This document shows positions 50,940-60,807 of a DNA stretch of 64,000 bases, in pieces; the stretch's first letter is position 1; each line of letters opens with the position of its first letter. Origin of the DNA: Calothrix anomala FACHB-343 (GTDB taxonomy: Bacteria; Cyanobacteriota; Cyanobacteriia; Cyanobacteriales; Nostocaceae); contig NZ_JACJQG010000035.1 in assembly GCF_014696435.1 (NCBI RefSeq), forward strand, positions 25,354 through 89,353. The letters are read 5' to 3'. The position numbers and the translations under genes were made by a program. The notes under the pieces are model-generated. The model was not told the origin of the DNA and made no database searches. It saw only the letters and a program-made list of their open reading frames with translations.

Positions 50940-51917
50940 ATGAATACTTTTTTTTGTGCAGATTCCTCAAGACAAATAGGAGAAAAACTGATTGGTAGTG
51001 CTACCAATTACGACACTTATATTTTAGTGGAATGTCCTCCACCTTGGACATCAGAAGCTTTTGACTCTAAGTGGGTACCAAGTAATTTAAAAACTTTGGT
51101 AGAAGAGGTAAAGCGAGCTAAACTAGCAATAAGATTTTTGTTAATTGCTAACGACCAATCCCATAAAGTAGAACAAACTACTTTGTTGATTTATCAAAAA
51201 CAAAAGGGATTAACTCAAGGATATCAAAAATCAGAATTTCTTCTAGAAAATATTGAGCAAGTAGCTGGAACTGTCAAAAAATTCTTAAGAGGTAGAACTC
51301 TTGATTTTGAACAACAAAGAAGTAGTACGAGAGATATTCTCATCTGTACCCACGGTAGCCATGATAAATGCTGTGCTAGATATGGGAATCCTTTTTATTT
51401 CTCAGCGCAAAGTACTATAGCCAATTTAAGTTTAGAAAATGTGCGGATTTGGCGAGCTAGTCATATTGGCGGACATAGATTTGCTCCGACAATGATAGAT
51501 TTACCAGAAGGGCGGTATTATGGGGCGTTAGAACAAGATTCGTTCAAAGCTATTGTGACTCGTACAGGCGATATTAATTGTTTAAACCAAGTCTATCGCG
51601 GCTGGGGTATCCTACCAACACCATTGCAAATTGTAGAGAAAGAATTAATTCTCCATTATGGATGGGATTGGTTTAACTATACAGTTGCGGGAAAAATCTT
51701 AGAGCAAAGCTTAGATAATAATTCAGTACTAGCTGAACTCACTTTTGCGAAAACTACAGGTGCGCTATATACCTGTCAAGCAAAATTAGTGAAAGATGAA
51801 AGTAAAACTGTACAACTCAAGAGTTCTTGTAATGCCAAGCAAAATTCAGTATTTATGCAATATACTGTAGCTAGCCTCTGGTTAGAAGCTGAGAAAATGG
51901 TCAGCTTGAGTGCTTGA
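50940..51917 (+). CDS. Sucrase/ferredoxin-like (Suc_Fer) domain protein
   Basis: 325 aa from MNTFFCADSSRQIGEKLIGS. A TTG at 50883 also opens the frame, but the CADSS segment is the usual start. The family motifs are seen: ILVECPPPWTSEAF, RDILICTHGSHDKCCARYGN (the Cys set that can hold a 2Fe-2S cluster in the thioredoxin-like fold), and RASHIGGHRFAPTMIDLPEG. The family occurs in plants and cyanobacteria, in part near siderophore genes. The exact reaction is unknown. The C-terminal about 90 residues are variable. It has no signal peptide. Confidence 0.85.
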   Translation: MNTFFCADSSRQIGEKLIGSATNYDTYILVECPPPWTSEAFDSKWVPSNLKTLVEEVKRAKLAIRFLLIANDQSHKVEQTTLLIYQKQKGLTQGYQKSEFLLENIEQVAGTVKKFLRGRTLDFEQQRSSTRDILICTHGSHDKCCARYGNPFYFSAQSTIANLSLENVRIWRASHIGGHRFAPTMIDLPEGRYYGALEQDSFKAIVTRTGDINCLNQVYRGWGILPTPLQIVEKELILHYGWDWFNYTVAGKILEQSLDNNSVLAELTFAKTTGALYTCQAKLVKDESKTVQLKSSCNAKQNSVFMQYTVASLWLEAEKMVSLSA

Positions 51918-52368
51918 AAATTCTAGGGCTAAAGTCCTGACTAGCAACTTATGCGTGTAAGAGTTTTGCAAGGTTGATAGTTAAAGACTCAAGCCCTAAA
52001 ATTAGGTAATTTGCGATCCATCATTGCTAGCAAGCGGAAAGTGCGTAATTAACAAAACAGATATAACACAATACAGTTCAGTGAGCCTTGAAAACCTTAA
52101 ACTGTGTAGGTTGGGTTGAGGAACGAAACCCAACATTTCCGAGGTTTTGTTGAGTTTCACTTCGTTCAACCCAACCTACGATTATCCTTAACTGAACCGT
52201 ATTGAGATATAACAGTAATTTATTGGAGTTTTGAGCGGATTTCTGCTACTTTTCCATAAATTCTCTGAAAAAAATTATTTAATTTTTGAAAAATAGATTG
52301 ATGCTCTTGTGTCCCAAGGTTAAGCTGATAACAATAAAATCAGTAAGCTTTGGGTCTTTAGCACTGGG
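51918..52368. repeat. Intergenic region with a 134-bp nested palindrome
   Basis: The outer arms aatacagttcagt (52070-52082) and actgaaccgtatt (52191-52203) enclose an inner palindrome gtaggttgggttgaggaacg ... caacccaacctac (52106-52179). The inner part recurs at 56559-56622 in the other orientation, without the outer arms. The rest of the gap is AT-rich leader of the next gene. Confidence 0.75.
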
Positions 52369-53700
52369 ATGACAAGTAACAGTTTCGATGGTAGTCAGGA
52401 ACAGCAAGATTTTGTTAAGTACAAGTCTCAACAGAGCAATAACCAAATTGCACAGGAAAGACTCTATAGCTACTTAATTGAAATTGTCCAAAAATGCCCG
52501 CCAGATGAGGTATTAAACGAATTTAAACGATTATTTATCGATTTTCTTGATTCAGTTAATTTAGGTAAATCTACAGGTATATATGGAATTTCTTTTCTGG
52601 GTAGTGAAAAAGAATTCTATCATACAATAAAACGTTGCTTTTATATAATCGTTAATAATTGGGAAGCTCAAAGAAAATATAAGTATATTCAAAAATTAAT
52701 TAAATTATTTGAAAGTTCTAAAAATTCAGTATATAGTAATCACCCACAAACTAAAGTTTTTCAAGGTTGGCTGAGAAATTTTGTTGAAAGTAAAGACTAT
52801 AAGGATCTCAAAAATTTAGCTTATAAATACAAAAAACAAGCACAAAAGTATGAAGGTAATAGTAATTGGTCTAATCGCTACACTTCTTATTTATTAGTCG
52901 CTCAATCTTTTGATGCGAAAAGACCAAGAGAGCAGCAAGAAGTAGCCAGAAAGCTTTCTCGTCAGATGAAAGATAAGTTTAAATTTGAACTGGCTATGTA
53001 TGTGGCGCGTTCTCAGTCTGCTAATTCTAGTAATAAACGTTATAAGAACCCTACTATTTTAGGCGATAATGTGTTGCGGCTAATCAAAACCATTGTTGTC
53101 AAAAAGGGGGTGTTTAGTTATGAAAATCTGGCGAATATATTTATCAAACAAACCGCGAATCAGACTCTAGAAGAGTTTAAAGAAAGTATCAAAAAATATT
53201 TGTTTTTTACTGTAGATAACCAGGAATTAATTAATAATGTCCGGAAATATTTATCAGAAAAATTAGATAACTGGAAATCAGATGCTAATGAAGAAATTAT
53301 CAATAACAACTTAATTTTGAGAACTTGTAACCGCATAATTGACTGTTTGACAATCGAAACGGGTAAAGAACCCTCACCATTATTTATTTTATTACTTTCT
53401 GGAGGTAATCCTTTAACATTGGTGATTGTCTTGTTAAAGATTATTTTAATATCGCGGAATTCCCGCAGCCATTTAGAAATTCGCATTGCTCATTTAATTA
53501 GTTATTACGAAAATTATCCAGAGGAAGAATGTAAATGGTTTATTAATTTTCTGGAATTTTTCAATATTACTTTTGCAATTTATGCAGAGAATGTTGAATA
53601 CAATTTAATTAATATGGAAAAAACACAGTCTAGTCGTAACTCGCAAACTTTAGATGATTATCGGGTATTTTCACAACTGCGATTAGATAAAAGTCAATAG
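52369..53700 (+). CDS. Unrecognised conserved cyanobacterial protein, 443 aa
   Basis: 443 aa starting MTSNSFDGSQEQQDFVKYKS. It is mostly helical, rich in Lys, Asn and Tyr, with no signal peptide. A single hydrophobic stretch (about 343-360, PLFILLLSGGNPLTLVIVLL) could associate with a membrane but is short. A middle segment (KVFQGWLRNFVESKDYKDLK ... SYLLVAQSFDAKRPREQQEV) might be a helical repeat. I do not recognise a family. The gene has codon use like the neighbours and good length, so it is real. The function is unknown. Confidence 0.6.
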   Translation: MTSNSFDGSQEQQDFVKYKSQQSNNQIAQERLYSYLIEIVQKCPPDEVLNEFKRLFIDFLDSVNLGKSTGIYGISFLGSEKEFYHTIKRCFYIIVNNWEAQRKYKYIQKLIKLFESSKNSVYSNHPQTKVFQGWLRNFVESKDYKDLKNLAYKYKKQAQKYEGNSNWSNRYTSYLLVAQSFDAKRPREQQEVARKLSRQMKDKFKFELAMYVARSQSANSSNKRYKNPTILGDNVLRLIKTIVVKKGVFSYENLANIFIKQTANQTLEEFKESIKKYLFFTVDNQELINNVRKYLSEKLDNWKSDANEEIINNNLILRTCNRIIDCLTIETGKEPSPLFILLLSGGNPLTLVIVLLKIILISRNSRSHLEIRIAHLISYYENYPEEECKWFINFLEFFNITFAIYAENVEYNLINMEKTQSSRNSQTLDDYRVFSQLRLDKSQ

Positions 53701-53723
53701 TTATTAGTCATTTGTCATTTGTT

Positions 53724-53755
53724 AGAGACGCGATTAATCGCGTCTGTACAATTGT
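53724..53755. repeat. Dispersed 32-bp palindromic unit
   Basis: gagacgcgattaatcgcgtc flanked by the same bases as at 20842-20873 (both continue tgtacaattgt). A degenerate version is at 45201-45236. The palindrome overlaps the 3' end of the next minus-strand gene by one base. Confidence 0.75.
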
Positions 53756-54687
53756 CATTTGTTAGGGTGTTGAGTTGTTAGACGTTCGTCGAGCCAGGCT
53801 AGGGTGGCACCAGCAGTTTCGGCGATAATGCTAATGAGACGATAGAGAGCGATCGCACTAATCACCCAAGCTGGAGGAAAATGATTTTGCAAAAGTGCGA
53901 TCGCAGTTGCTTCAAACACTCCTAACCCCCCAGGTGCGCCGGGAAGCACAAAGCCTAACAGCCAAGCAAAACTAAAAGCACCCAGCAGCAAGGGAATATC
54001 ATCAGCCTGTACAGGCCCCAAGGCGAAAACTGTTAAAATAAACCCAGTACCCCGCAATCCTAAAAAGCCTAACTCTCCTAACAATGGGCGTAAAGGATAG
54101 CGTTCAATATTAAGATTTACGCTTTCTTTACCATCTTTATCCAGTTTTTTAGCCGTCAATTTTTTGAGTAACTGAATAACTGGGTTGAAAAACACGGGAT
54201 GTAGCGCCGCTAGAATCGCACCTAAACAGAGAAATTGTAATATCCGCCACACAATACCATCAGCAGATGTTAGTTGCGTGCCAAAAATAACAACGAAAAT
54301 TAAAGCCGCAGTCGCCATTAACAAAGGTTCCATGACTACGCTTAAAGTAGCCACACTCAGAGAACCAGTAGCATTTTTAGCAGCAACAATCCGCCCGTAA
54401 TGGTGCCATACATTACCCGGTAAATACTTAGCGATGTTGGTTTTTAAATAAACCTGGATAAACTCTACAGATTTTACAGGCTGATTTAGCTCCCGTAATA
54501 CCCAAGTCCAGATCCAGCCAGCCCAAGTATGTGCTAATAAGGTGACACCAGTGGCGATCGCTAAAATCGCCCAGGCGATCGCATCAATTTCAATATTAAT
54601 TACTTCTTGCCAATGATCCTTTAAGGCTTTACCTAAAAAAAACAGCGTTCCGCCTAAAATTATCCAACGTAAAATTTTCTTCCACAT
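53755..54687 (-). CDS. UPF0104 / lysylphosphatidylglycerol synthase-type membrane protein
   Basis: 310 aa, about eight membrane segments. The N-terminal part (ILRWIILGGTLFFLGKALKD), the loop KTNIAKYLPGNVWHHYGRIV with conserved NIAKYLPG, and the end FVLPGAPGGLGVFEATAIAL are the family signature of the flippase-like membrane half of MprF/AglD proteins. Such stand-alone domains are often near glycosyltransferases and may flip lipid-linked sugars, but the substrate is unknown. It is transcribed leftward with its own promoter in the 590-bp gap on the right. Confidence 0.8.
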   Translation of the reverse strand: MWKKILRWIILGGTLFFLGKALKDHWQEVINIEIDAIAWAILAIATGVTLLAHTWAGWIWTWVLRELNQPVKSVEFIQVYLKTNIAKYLPGNVWHHYGRIVAAKNATGSLSVATLSVVMEPLLMATAALIFVVIFGTQLTSADGIVWRILQFLCLGAILAALHPVFFNPVIQLLKKLTAKKLDKDGKESVNLNIERYPLRPLLGELGFLGLRGTGFILTVFALGPVQADDIPLLLGAFSFAWLLGFVLPGAPGGLGVFEATAIALLQNHFPPAWVISAIALYRLISIIAETAGATLAWLDERLTTQHPNK

Positions 54688-55278
54688 TCCAGTAATTTAA
54701 CGGTTAAATCTTCTTGGGCTGAACATCTCAAATTTTGAGCTACATCAACACATGTCAACCAATTCATGCATCAAATATGCTGTTAATAGCCAAAAAATTG
54801 ATGTATTTTTTGTGACATTTTTTATCAATTCCACTACAAACTATAAAATTTTATCATCAAAGAAAATTTTTGCTTTGGTCGCATTTCCGATTGTACATAG
54901 TTACTTATCAAAAGTCTCTCAACTATGAGGATTTATAATTTCACAGTCTAGTTAATATTATTTAACAAAGTTATCTTAGTAAATATAAATTCAAAATTAA
55001 TTGCTAAACAAAATTATATATTACCAACAATAGCGAAAATGCCTGTAATCAGTATCCGCAGCTAATTGACTTATATAATATCTCTCTTGGGTTAGATAAG
55101 AATCGCGTATTAGATGCAATTTAAATGTGACTTACGCTAGAGGAAAAGCTGATTAACTCGCCATATTATTGATAATTGTTGAACAAAATTTAGTCAACTT
55201 AAAACAACAGCAAATCTCGCAGAACTAGCAATTATGTTCGGCGAAAATCGGCTTGTTTATAGTTGTAAGGAGGAATGA
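54688..55278. other. Intergenic region between divergent genes
   Basis: 591 bp, very AT-rich. It holds the promoters of the UPF0104 gene and the lipoprotein pair, but no clear box is visible. A good ribosome binding site, aaggagg (55268-55274), precedes the GTG start of the first lipoprotein. I see nothing else. Confidence 0.5.
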
Positions 55279-55857
55279 GTGAAGCGTTTGACAGCTTTAT
55301 TAAAAAAACTACGGCTTACCCAAATTCTGACTGTATGTTTTGCCAGTCTATTGTTGATGTTTAGCACTGCTTGTAGTGGAGCAAATGCTCAAGGTGCAAA
55401 TCCCCAAAATCCCGCCGTCCAAGCTGGTGGTGCAAATAATCCTTACAAAAATGGTGGGGATAAATATACCAATTATAGAATGTCCACCGATCCCAAAATT
55501 ACTAACCCTAGCAACCAAAATCAACAGGATCGAGCTAGCTTACTAGATTCAAATTCACAACTATTGATTGCTACCAGTAACCTCAATCGAGAATCAGAAA
55601 TACTTTACCCCGGTGCAGAAACTCCAGCAGGTAGAGCGAGAAAAGAAGCTGAATTACCACTAATTACAGAAAAGAATTTCCAACAACCTGAACCAGGCGG
55701 TTTAATTCAACGTCAATCAGATGTTGGTAATCGCATTCAAGACAGACTAGAAACTGTCAAAGAAACTTTCAAAGATGCTTCTGGCTTTTTACAAGATAAG
55801 GCAGATGAAGCAGCCGCTCGCCCTGAATTACAAAAAGATCCAGCAGTGGGTAGATAG
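55279..55857 (+). CDS. Lipoprotein (first of a pair), 192 aa
   Basis: 192 aa with a GTG start at 55279 and a strong Shine-Dalgarno. Signal peptide and lipobox: MKRLTALLKKLRLTQILTVC followed by FASLLLMFSTAC, with Cys33 as lipid anchor. The mature part is Gln/Asn-rich and disordered, ending in an amphipathic helix region (GNRIQDRLETVKETFKDASG). The next gene 57 bp downstream has the same layout and similar N-terminus, which indicates gene duplication. It is probably an envelope lipoprotein specific to cyanobacteria; its role is unknown. Confidence 0.75.
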   Translation: MKRLTALLKKLRLTQILTVCFASLLLMFSTACSGANAQGANPQNPAVQAGGANNPYKNGGDKYTNYRMSTDPKITNPSNQNQQDRASLLDSNSQLLIATSNLNRESEILYPGAETPAGRARKEAELPLITEKNFQQPEPGGLIQRQSDVGNRIQDRLETVKETFKDASGFLQDKADEAAARPELQKDPAVGR

Positions 55858-55914
55858 GGCAATTAGTCATTAGTTAAATTTTGAATTCTGCAAAATAACG
55901 TAAGGAGTCGCATA

Positions 55915-56442
55915 ATGAAAAGAGTTATTGCTTGGTTAAAAAACATTCGTCCGGCGAAAGTTTTAACAGCTTTTGTAGCCAGCGCATTACTGTTGCTGAC
56001 ACAAGCTTGTAATAATCCCGGCGTAGCCGCACAGCCACCACAACCCAGCGCACAACCACCTAATGCTGAACGTTACGATCCGACAAAAAGTTACGAACTC
56101 AACACTCCTAGCGGTGGGATGAATAACTTTAATGATGTAGATTACAGATCGGAAAATACTCAACGAGCCGCAGAAATTAGAAGTAAAGCGCTGCGAGATA
56201 ATGCTCAAAGAAATATTGATGAAAAAGGCATTGACAGCGTAGATCAATATGTAGAAAATTACCGTCAAGGCACACCTTTTGGTCAAAGAGTAAAAAACCT
56301 CGGTGAAGATATTGGTAGCTCTGCGAAAGAGTTAGGCGAAGGTGTTGCTAAAGGAACCAAACGCGGCGTAGAAAATCTCAAAGACAATACCCAAAATGCT
56401 GGCGAAAATGCCGCAGATGCAGTCAAAGATACATTGAGATAA
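55915..56442 (+). CDS. Lipoprotein (second of a pair), 175 aa
   Basis: 175 aa starting MKRVIAWLKNIRPAKVLTAF, with the lipobox LLLLTQAC (Cys32). The mature protein starts with a Pro/Gln-rich linker and ends with a helical stretch rich in Lys/Glu/Gly (GQRVKNLGEDIGSSAKELGE ... ENLKDNTQNAGENAADAVKD) that resembles the LEA/YtxH-like repeat of stress lipoproteins. A Shine-Dalgarno taaggag lies 10-11 bases upstream. It is a tandem paralogue of the preceding gene. The function is unknown but envelope protection is plausible. Confidence 0.75.
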   Translation: MKRVIAWLKNIRPAKVLTAFVASALLLLTQACNNPGVAAQPPQPSAQPPNAERYDPTKSYELNTPSGGMNNFNDVDYRSENTQRAAEIRSKALRDNAQRNIDEKGIDSVDQYVENYRQGTPFGQRVKNLGEDIGSSAKELGEGVAKGTKRGVENLKDNTQNAGENAADAVKDTLR

Positions 56443-56516
56443 TTTAACTTAATTACCCATTAATTACTCATCGGTTAATTGTAGGGCAAAGCAAAAAGCT
56501 TGCCCTATTTTTTATG

Positions 56517-56640
56517 GCGCTTCTCTACGAGACGCTACGCGAACGCGTGTCAGTAAATGTAGGTTGGGTTGAACGAAGTGAAACCCAACAAACCCCGGAA
56601 AATGTTGGGTTTCGTTCCTCAGTTGTCAGTTGTCAGTTGT
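56517..56640. repeat. Composite dispersed repeats
   Basis: A gcgcttctctacgagacgct palindrome (56517-56547) is followed by the gtaggttgggttgaacgaag unit (56559-56622), which is the reversed form of the inner part at 52106-52179. A short run of cagttgt heptamers (56620-56640) follows. No gene is seen. Confidence 0.75.
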
Positions 56641-56670
56641 TTTGTCAATTTGGGTATTGCGCACCTGAGA

Positions 56671-57957
56671 TTAATTTGACTTTTGCAGATACCAACTTTG
56701 CAGCGCTAAACGATGAATTTCTCGCCAAGGAAGATTGTTTTGCCGCGCTAATTCTGCACAATCTTCATATTCTGGTTGGACGTTAGTAATGATATCTTTT
56801 CCTTGCCATGCTACTTTGACACGTACTGAACCATATGCAGTTTCTACCTGTTGAATTTCTCGTTGTAAAATTGTGCGTTGTTGAGTGGTGCGGCGAATTC
56901 CTAATGTAGTAGTTTCCCGAAAGAGAACTGCTTCACAGTTAGGTAAATTTTCTGGATGACAAATCACCGTTATCAATATCCCCGGACGGGATTTTTTCAT
57001 AGCTATCGGTTGGGTAAACACATCTACTGCACCCGCAGCAAATAAAGCGTCAAATACATAGCCAATGGCTTGGGGATTTAAGTCATCAATTTGGGTTTCC
57101 AAAACCGAGATAGTTTCTAAGGTTGGGTTAGCATCCCCATAATTGGTAAAATCTGACTGTAAACTGCTACTTTCGCCCAGCCAGAGCCGTAGTATATTGG
57201 GGATGGGCAAATTTGCCGAACCTGCTCCCAATCCTACTTGTTTAACGGTGATTGGTGGTGGTGAACCAAACTCTCTGGTTAGAGTAGTAGCGATCGCGGC
57301 TCCTGTAGGTGTTACTAATTCTCGTTCAATCCCGTTGCTATAGACTGGACAACCCCGCATTTCCCACAACTTCAAAACTGCGGGTACGGGTACTGCCATT
57401 CGTCCATGTGCAGCGCGGACTGTACCCCCGCCTGTGGGGAACGCTGAACAGTAAAGTAAAGGCCATCCTGCGTCATCACTGGCAATCCCCAACCAATCTA
57501 ACCCCAAACAAGTACCAACAATATCGACAATTGCATCCACGGCTCCCACCTCGTGAAAATGAACTTTTTCCGGGGAAACGCCGTGTACCGCCCCTTCAGC
57601 AATTGCTAGCTGGCGGAATACAGCTAAACTCCAAGCCTCCGCCCGCGATGGCAGCTTGGCTTGGAGAATCATCTGCTCAATTTCTGGCAAGTGGCGGGCA
57701 TGATGATGGTGATGGTGATGATGCTCCTGTTCGTGGTGGTGGTGCCCATGCTCATGTGTTAAATCCACATGAACTTTAGTTGCTTGCTGTCCGTGATGTT
57801 GGACAAGTTCTGCCCTTAATTGGTATTCCTGGTGAATTCCCAATTTGTTGAGGTGTTCAGTGAGATAATCCAAAGGCACACCCAGACTTACCAAGGCTCC
57901 CAGACACATATCACCGGCAATCCCCGATGGACATTGAAGATAAGCAACTTTAGTCAT
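56671..57957 (-). CDS. larC: Nickel pincer cofactor biosynthesis protein LarC
   Basis: 428 aa from [20 protein letters not shown] at 57957; the frame opens further up but the upstream codons do not match the family. LarC is the nickel-inserting cyclometallase that completes the Ni-pincer nucleotide of lactate racemase. The His-rich loop ([21 protein letters not shown] region, about 85-105) is a nickel-binding segment. Other family motifs are [20 protein letters not shown] and [16 protein letters not shown]. No larA, larB or larE lies nearby. The 5' STRR of agtacacag units at about 57970-58010 is a short leader repeat. Confidence 0.85.
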   Translation of the reverse strand: MTKVAYLQCPSGIAGDMCLGALVSLGVPLDYLTEHLNKLGIHQEYQLRAELVQHHGQQATKVHVDLTHEHGHHHHEQEHHHHHHHHARHLPEIEQMILQAKLPSRAEAWSLAVFRQLAIAEGAVHGVSPEKVHFHEVGAVDAIVDIVGTCLGLDWLGIASDDAGWPLLYCSAFPTGGGTVRAAHGRMAVPVPAVLKLWEMRGCPVYSNGIERELVTPTGAAIATTLTREFGSPPPITVKQVGLGAGSANLPIPNILRLWLGESSSLQSDFTNYGDANPTLETISVLETQIDDLNPQAIGYVFDALFAAGAVDVFTQPIAMKKSRPGILITVICHPENLPNCEAVLFRETTTLGIRRTTQQRTILQREIQQVETAYGSVRVKVAWQGKDIITNVQPEYEDCAELARQNNLPWREIHRLALQSWYLQKSN

Positions 57958-58157
57958 ATATGAATTTCTCATCAGTACATAGTAATCAGTTAACAGTACA
58001 CAGTACACAAACTGATAACTGATGACTGATAGCGCGATCGCTGATTATTACCGAATAACAGCCTTAACATAGTCGTATTTACTTCCGCCTAATTTGGTAT
58101 TCATTTTTATATTTTTTTGATAATGACAAGCGCTCAGTTTTCCTTCCTAAATTTTTT

Positions 58158-58814
58158 ATGGCAAAAATTTTCACAGTCCATCCTGATAATCCTCAAATTC
58201 GCCGTATAGAGGAAATAAAATCGGCACTCTCTAGCGGCGCAGTAATGCTCTACCCTACTGATACGGTCTATGCAATTGGTTGTGATTTGAATGCCAAATC
58301 GGCAGTGGAACGAGTACGGCAAATTAAGCAGCTAGCGAATGACAAGCCACTGACATTTTTATGTCCTTCACTCTCAAATGTGGCGACTTATGCCTTCGTA
58401 AGTGATACAGCCTATCGAATTATGAAGCGCTTGATCCCAGGCCCGTACACATTTCTCTTACCTGCTACTAAATTGGTACCAAGACTAGCACAAAACCCCA
58501 AGCGAAAAACTACTGGTATTCGCGTACCGAATCACACTGTATGTTTGGCATTACTGACAGCATTGGGGAATCCGATTATTTCTACTTCGGCTCATCTGCC
58601 GCCAGATGAGGTAGATGAGGATCTGGAAGATAATCCAGAATCTAGTTTGTCGCGCATCGAACTGTTTGACCGTTTGGATAACTTGGTAGACGTAATTGTA
58701 GATACTGGCGAAGAACCCACATATCAAGTGTCTACAATTTTGGACTTAACCGGAGAAGAACCAATGGTGACAAGACGAGGTTTAGGCTGGGAAGAAGTAG
58801 CCGCGTGGGTTTAA
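58158..58814 (+). CDS. YciO/YrdC-family protein (threonylcarbamoyl-AMP synthase-like)
   Basis: 218 aa. The YrdC fold motifs are visible: VMLYPTDTVYAIGCDLNAKS (Lys/Thr/Tyr nucleotide pocket), VRQIKQLANDKPLTFLCPSL (KxR-type segment), LIPGPYTFLLPATKLVP, and TTGIRVPNHTVCLALLTALG followed by PIISTSAH. Members either make threonylcarbamoyl-AMP for t6A tRNA modification or are YciO-type relatives with similar chemistry; I cannot separate the two from the motif set alone, though the NPxR-type carboxyl terminus is absent. It is cytoplasmic. The ATG at 58158 is followed by a typical AKIFTVHPDNP start. Confidence 0.8.
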   Translation: MAKIFTVHPDNPQIRRIEEIKSALSSGAVMLYPTDTVYAIGCDLNAKSAVERVRQIKQLANDKPLTFLCPSLSNVATYAFVSDTAYRIMKRLIPGPYTFLLPATKLVPRLAQNPKRKTTGIRVPNHTVCLALLTALGNPIISTSAHLPPDEVDEDLEDNPESSLSRIELFDRLDNLVDVIVDTGEEPTYQVSTILDLTGEEPMVTRRGLGWEEVAAWV

Positions 58815-59182
58815 CGAGTCTACTTCATTGACTAATTCCTCCATTTCGGAAAATCTGAGTAAATACGCTCCAGTTTAACAATTGTCCTAATTACAGGTGC
58901 CAAGAACAGGTAACAGCAGATAGCGAGAAAGTACGGCACAGCAATCGTTTTGGGCAAATTTTAGTACATGGTAAATTGCCCCTGTGCCACCTGAATGAGG
59001 TTGCTTGTGAAAAAACCGACACAATGAAACCCTGTAACTTTTTCAGATTTCTTACAGTCATATAAGTGAGCAGTGCTCACGGCGAGTCTTGATGGATAAA
59101 TACCAAATTTATTAACCAAGACTAGACTCAGGTGCTGAATGGACATTGTTATAACGGTGCAATACCACTTCTAGTGAAAGTT
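58815..59182. other. Intergenic region, leader of the HetZ-family gene
   Basis: 368 bp. The spacing of the next gene's start is unclear: GTG at 59132 and ATG at 59183 are in the same frame. No repeat or obvious regulator-binding site is recognised. Regulation by HetR would be expected only for the true hetZ gene; I looked for a palindromic HetR-like box and found none I could defend. Confidence 0.4.
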
Positions 59183-60412
59183 ATGAAAGCTAACCTTGCT
59201 AATCTGCCAATCTCTACATCCGCTTTTGAATTCCCAGTTTCCAGCAAAGAAGTAACCGCCAGCAATACCAGCAATATTGAGACTCTGATGCAATTGCTAT
59301 TAGAAGAAATCCAAGCTCAAGTAAAAGCCGCACCTGGGTGTGCGCAAGCGGTAGCAAAACGCATAGCTAGAGAAGTGGAACGCATTTGTGATAAAAGCAC
59401 CCGCATTCAAACTTCAGGAGAAATCCAATCTTGGCAATTAACACTCGCCAGACATCGTTTGCAAAAGTGTCTGCGTTATTACCAACTAGGTTCGCGCCGG
59501 GGACGTGTAGAATTACATAGCAATTTGGGTGCTATGGTTTACCGCCACGTGACTGTTTCTGGCTCAGATATGGGCTTTCAAGGACGTTACAACCTGATTG
59601 AAGATTTTTTACAAGCTTTTTATATTGAGGCGATTAAAGCTTTCCGCCGGGAAAATGAATTAGCTGAAGATTACACCCCCCGCACTCAACTGCAATTAGC
59701 CGAATACATGGCGTTTACAGAACAATATGCCAAGCGCCGGATTAATTTACCTGGAAGTGCTAGCCAGCAATTAATTATTTTACGCGCTCAAGGCTTTGCC
59801 CGTCGCCAACCCCAAGAAACTACCGTAGATATTGAAATGGCGGTAGAGTCGGCTAAGAGCGAAGAAGGGGAAGCTTACCAACGTAACTCGGCGGTACAAC
59901 AGCTCCGATCCCAAATGATCGCCCAAAATAATTTTGATCCCTCAGAAGAATCAGAACGCGATCGCGTAATTGCTGAATTAGTTAATTATTTAGAAGCTCA
60001 AGGTCAATCTGATTGTGTAGATTACTTGACATTGAAGCTACAAGACCTATCTGCACCGGAAATTGACCAAATTCTCGGTTTAAGCAGCCGTCAGCGCGAC
60101 TACCTGCAACAGCGTTTTAAATACCATGTAGAAAAATTCGCCAAGCAACATCATTGGCAATTGGTGCATCAATGGTTAGGTGCAGGTTTAGAGCATAGAT
60201 TGGGTCTTTCTGGGCAACAGTGGCAAACATTTTTAGGTTTGCTGACAGAGCAACAACAGCAAATTTTACAATTAAAAACAGCAAGACACAGCGATCAAGC
60301 GATCGCCAAAACTCTCAAATGCACCCCCAAGCAACTACAAAAGCGTTGGACTCAACTATTAGATCTAGCATGGGCGATCCGCAACGGTAACACTCAAGCC
60401 CAGGCAAACTGA
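59183..60412 (+). CDS. HetZ-family regulator of cell differentiation
   Basis: 409 aa from MKANLANLPISTSAFEFPVS at 59183. The central region, RRGRVELHSNLGAMVYRHVT, then GFQGRYNLIEDFLQAFYIEA and YTPRTQLQLAEYMAFTEQYA, fits my memory of the HetZ protein family. The C-terminal part (LKCTPKQLQKRWTQLLDLAW) looks like a helix-turn-helix. HetZ acts with HetR and PatU3 in heterocyst commitment in Nostocales; paralogues called HetZ-related are common, and I cannot tell which this is. It is soluble and probably DNA-binding. It is monocistronic. Confidence 0.6.
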   Translation: MKANLANLPISTSAFEFPVSSKEVTASNTSNIETLMQLLLEEIQAQVKAAPGCAQAVAKRIAREVERICDKSTRIQTSGEIQSWQLTLARHRLQKCLRYYQLGSRRGRVELHSNLGAMVYRHVTVSGSDMGFQGRYNLIEDFLQAFYIEAIKAFRRENELAEDYTPRTQLQLAEYMAFTEQYAKRRINLPGSASQQLIILRAQGFARRQPQETTVDIEMAVESAKSEEGEAYQRNSAVQQLRSQMIAQNNFDPSEESERDRVIAELVNYLEAQGQSDCVDYLTLKLQDLSAPEIDQILGLSSRQRDYLQQRFKYHVEKFAKQHHWQLVHQWLGAGLEHRLGLSGQQWQTFLGLLTEQQQQILQLKTARHSDQAIAKTLKCTPKQLQKRWTQLLDLAWAIRNGNTQAQAN

Positions 60413-60807
60413 ATCAACAGTCAACTCATCTCCCTTCCCAGATTCCATTGATGAATCTTTCAATGTTGCAGTAAAAGTGAATTAGTCTCCGGCTTGCAGC
60501 CATCTTGTCTGTCTTTTGCAATCAGTAAGTCAATCTTTTATCAACTTCATCTTGTGGAAATAATCAAATATTTAACTTTACCTCCATTCCTACTGATTAA
60601 AAAAGATAGGAATGGGGATAAAGGCATTGCTTTATATTTATAGCAATATGAGTTTAAATACACAATTAATACCAATCCGCATTTGGTGTTCTAATTTCAA
60701 GGGTAGTAGGGGCGGGGTCTCCCCGCCCCATATAAAAGTATCTTAACCAAGCATAAAAATCTTGCTTTCCTAGCCGCTATTTCTCAGCCTAACTGAGTCT
60801 ATGAATT
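60413..60807. other. Intergenic region with gggg-rich palindrome
   Basis: 395 bp. A palindrome gtaggggcggggtctccccg (60708-60727) lies between the convergent HetZ-family and RTX genes, and probably has a role only as a dispersed repeat. The rest is AT-rich with no gene. Confidence 0.5.
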
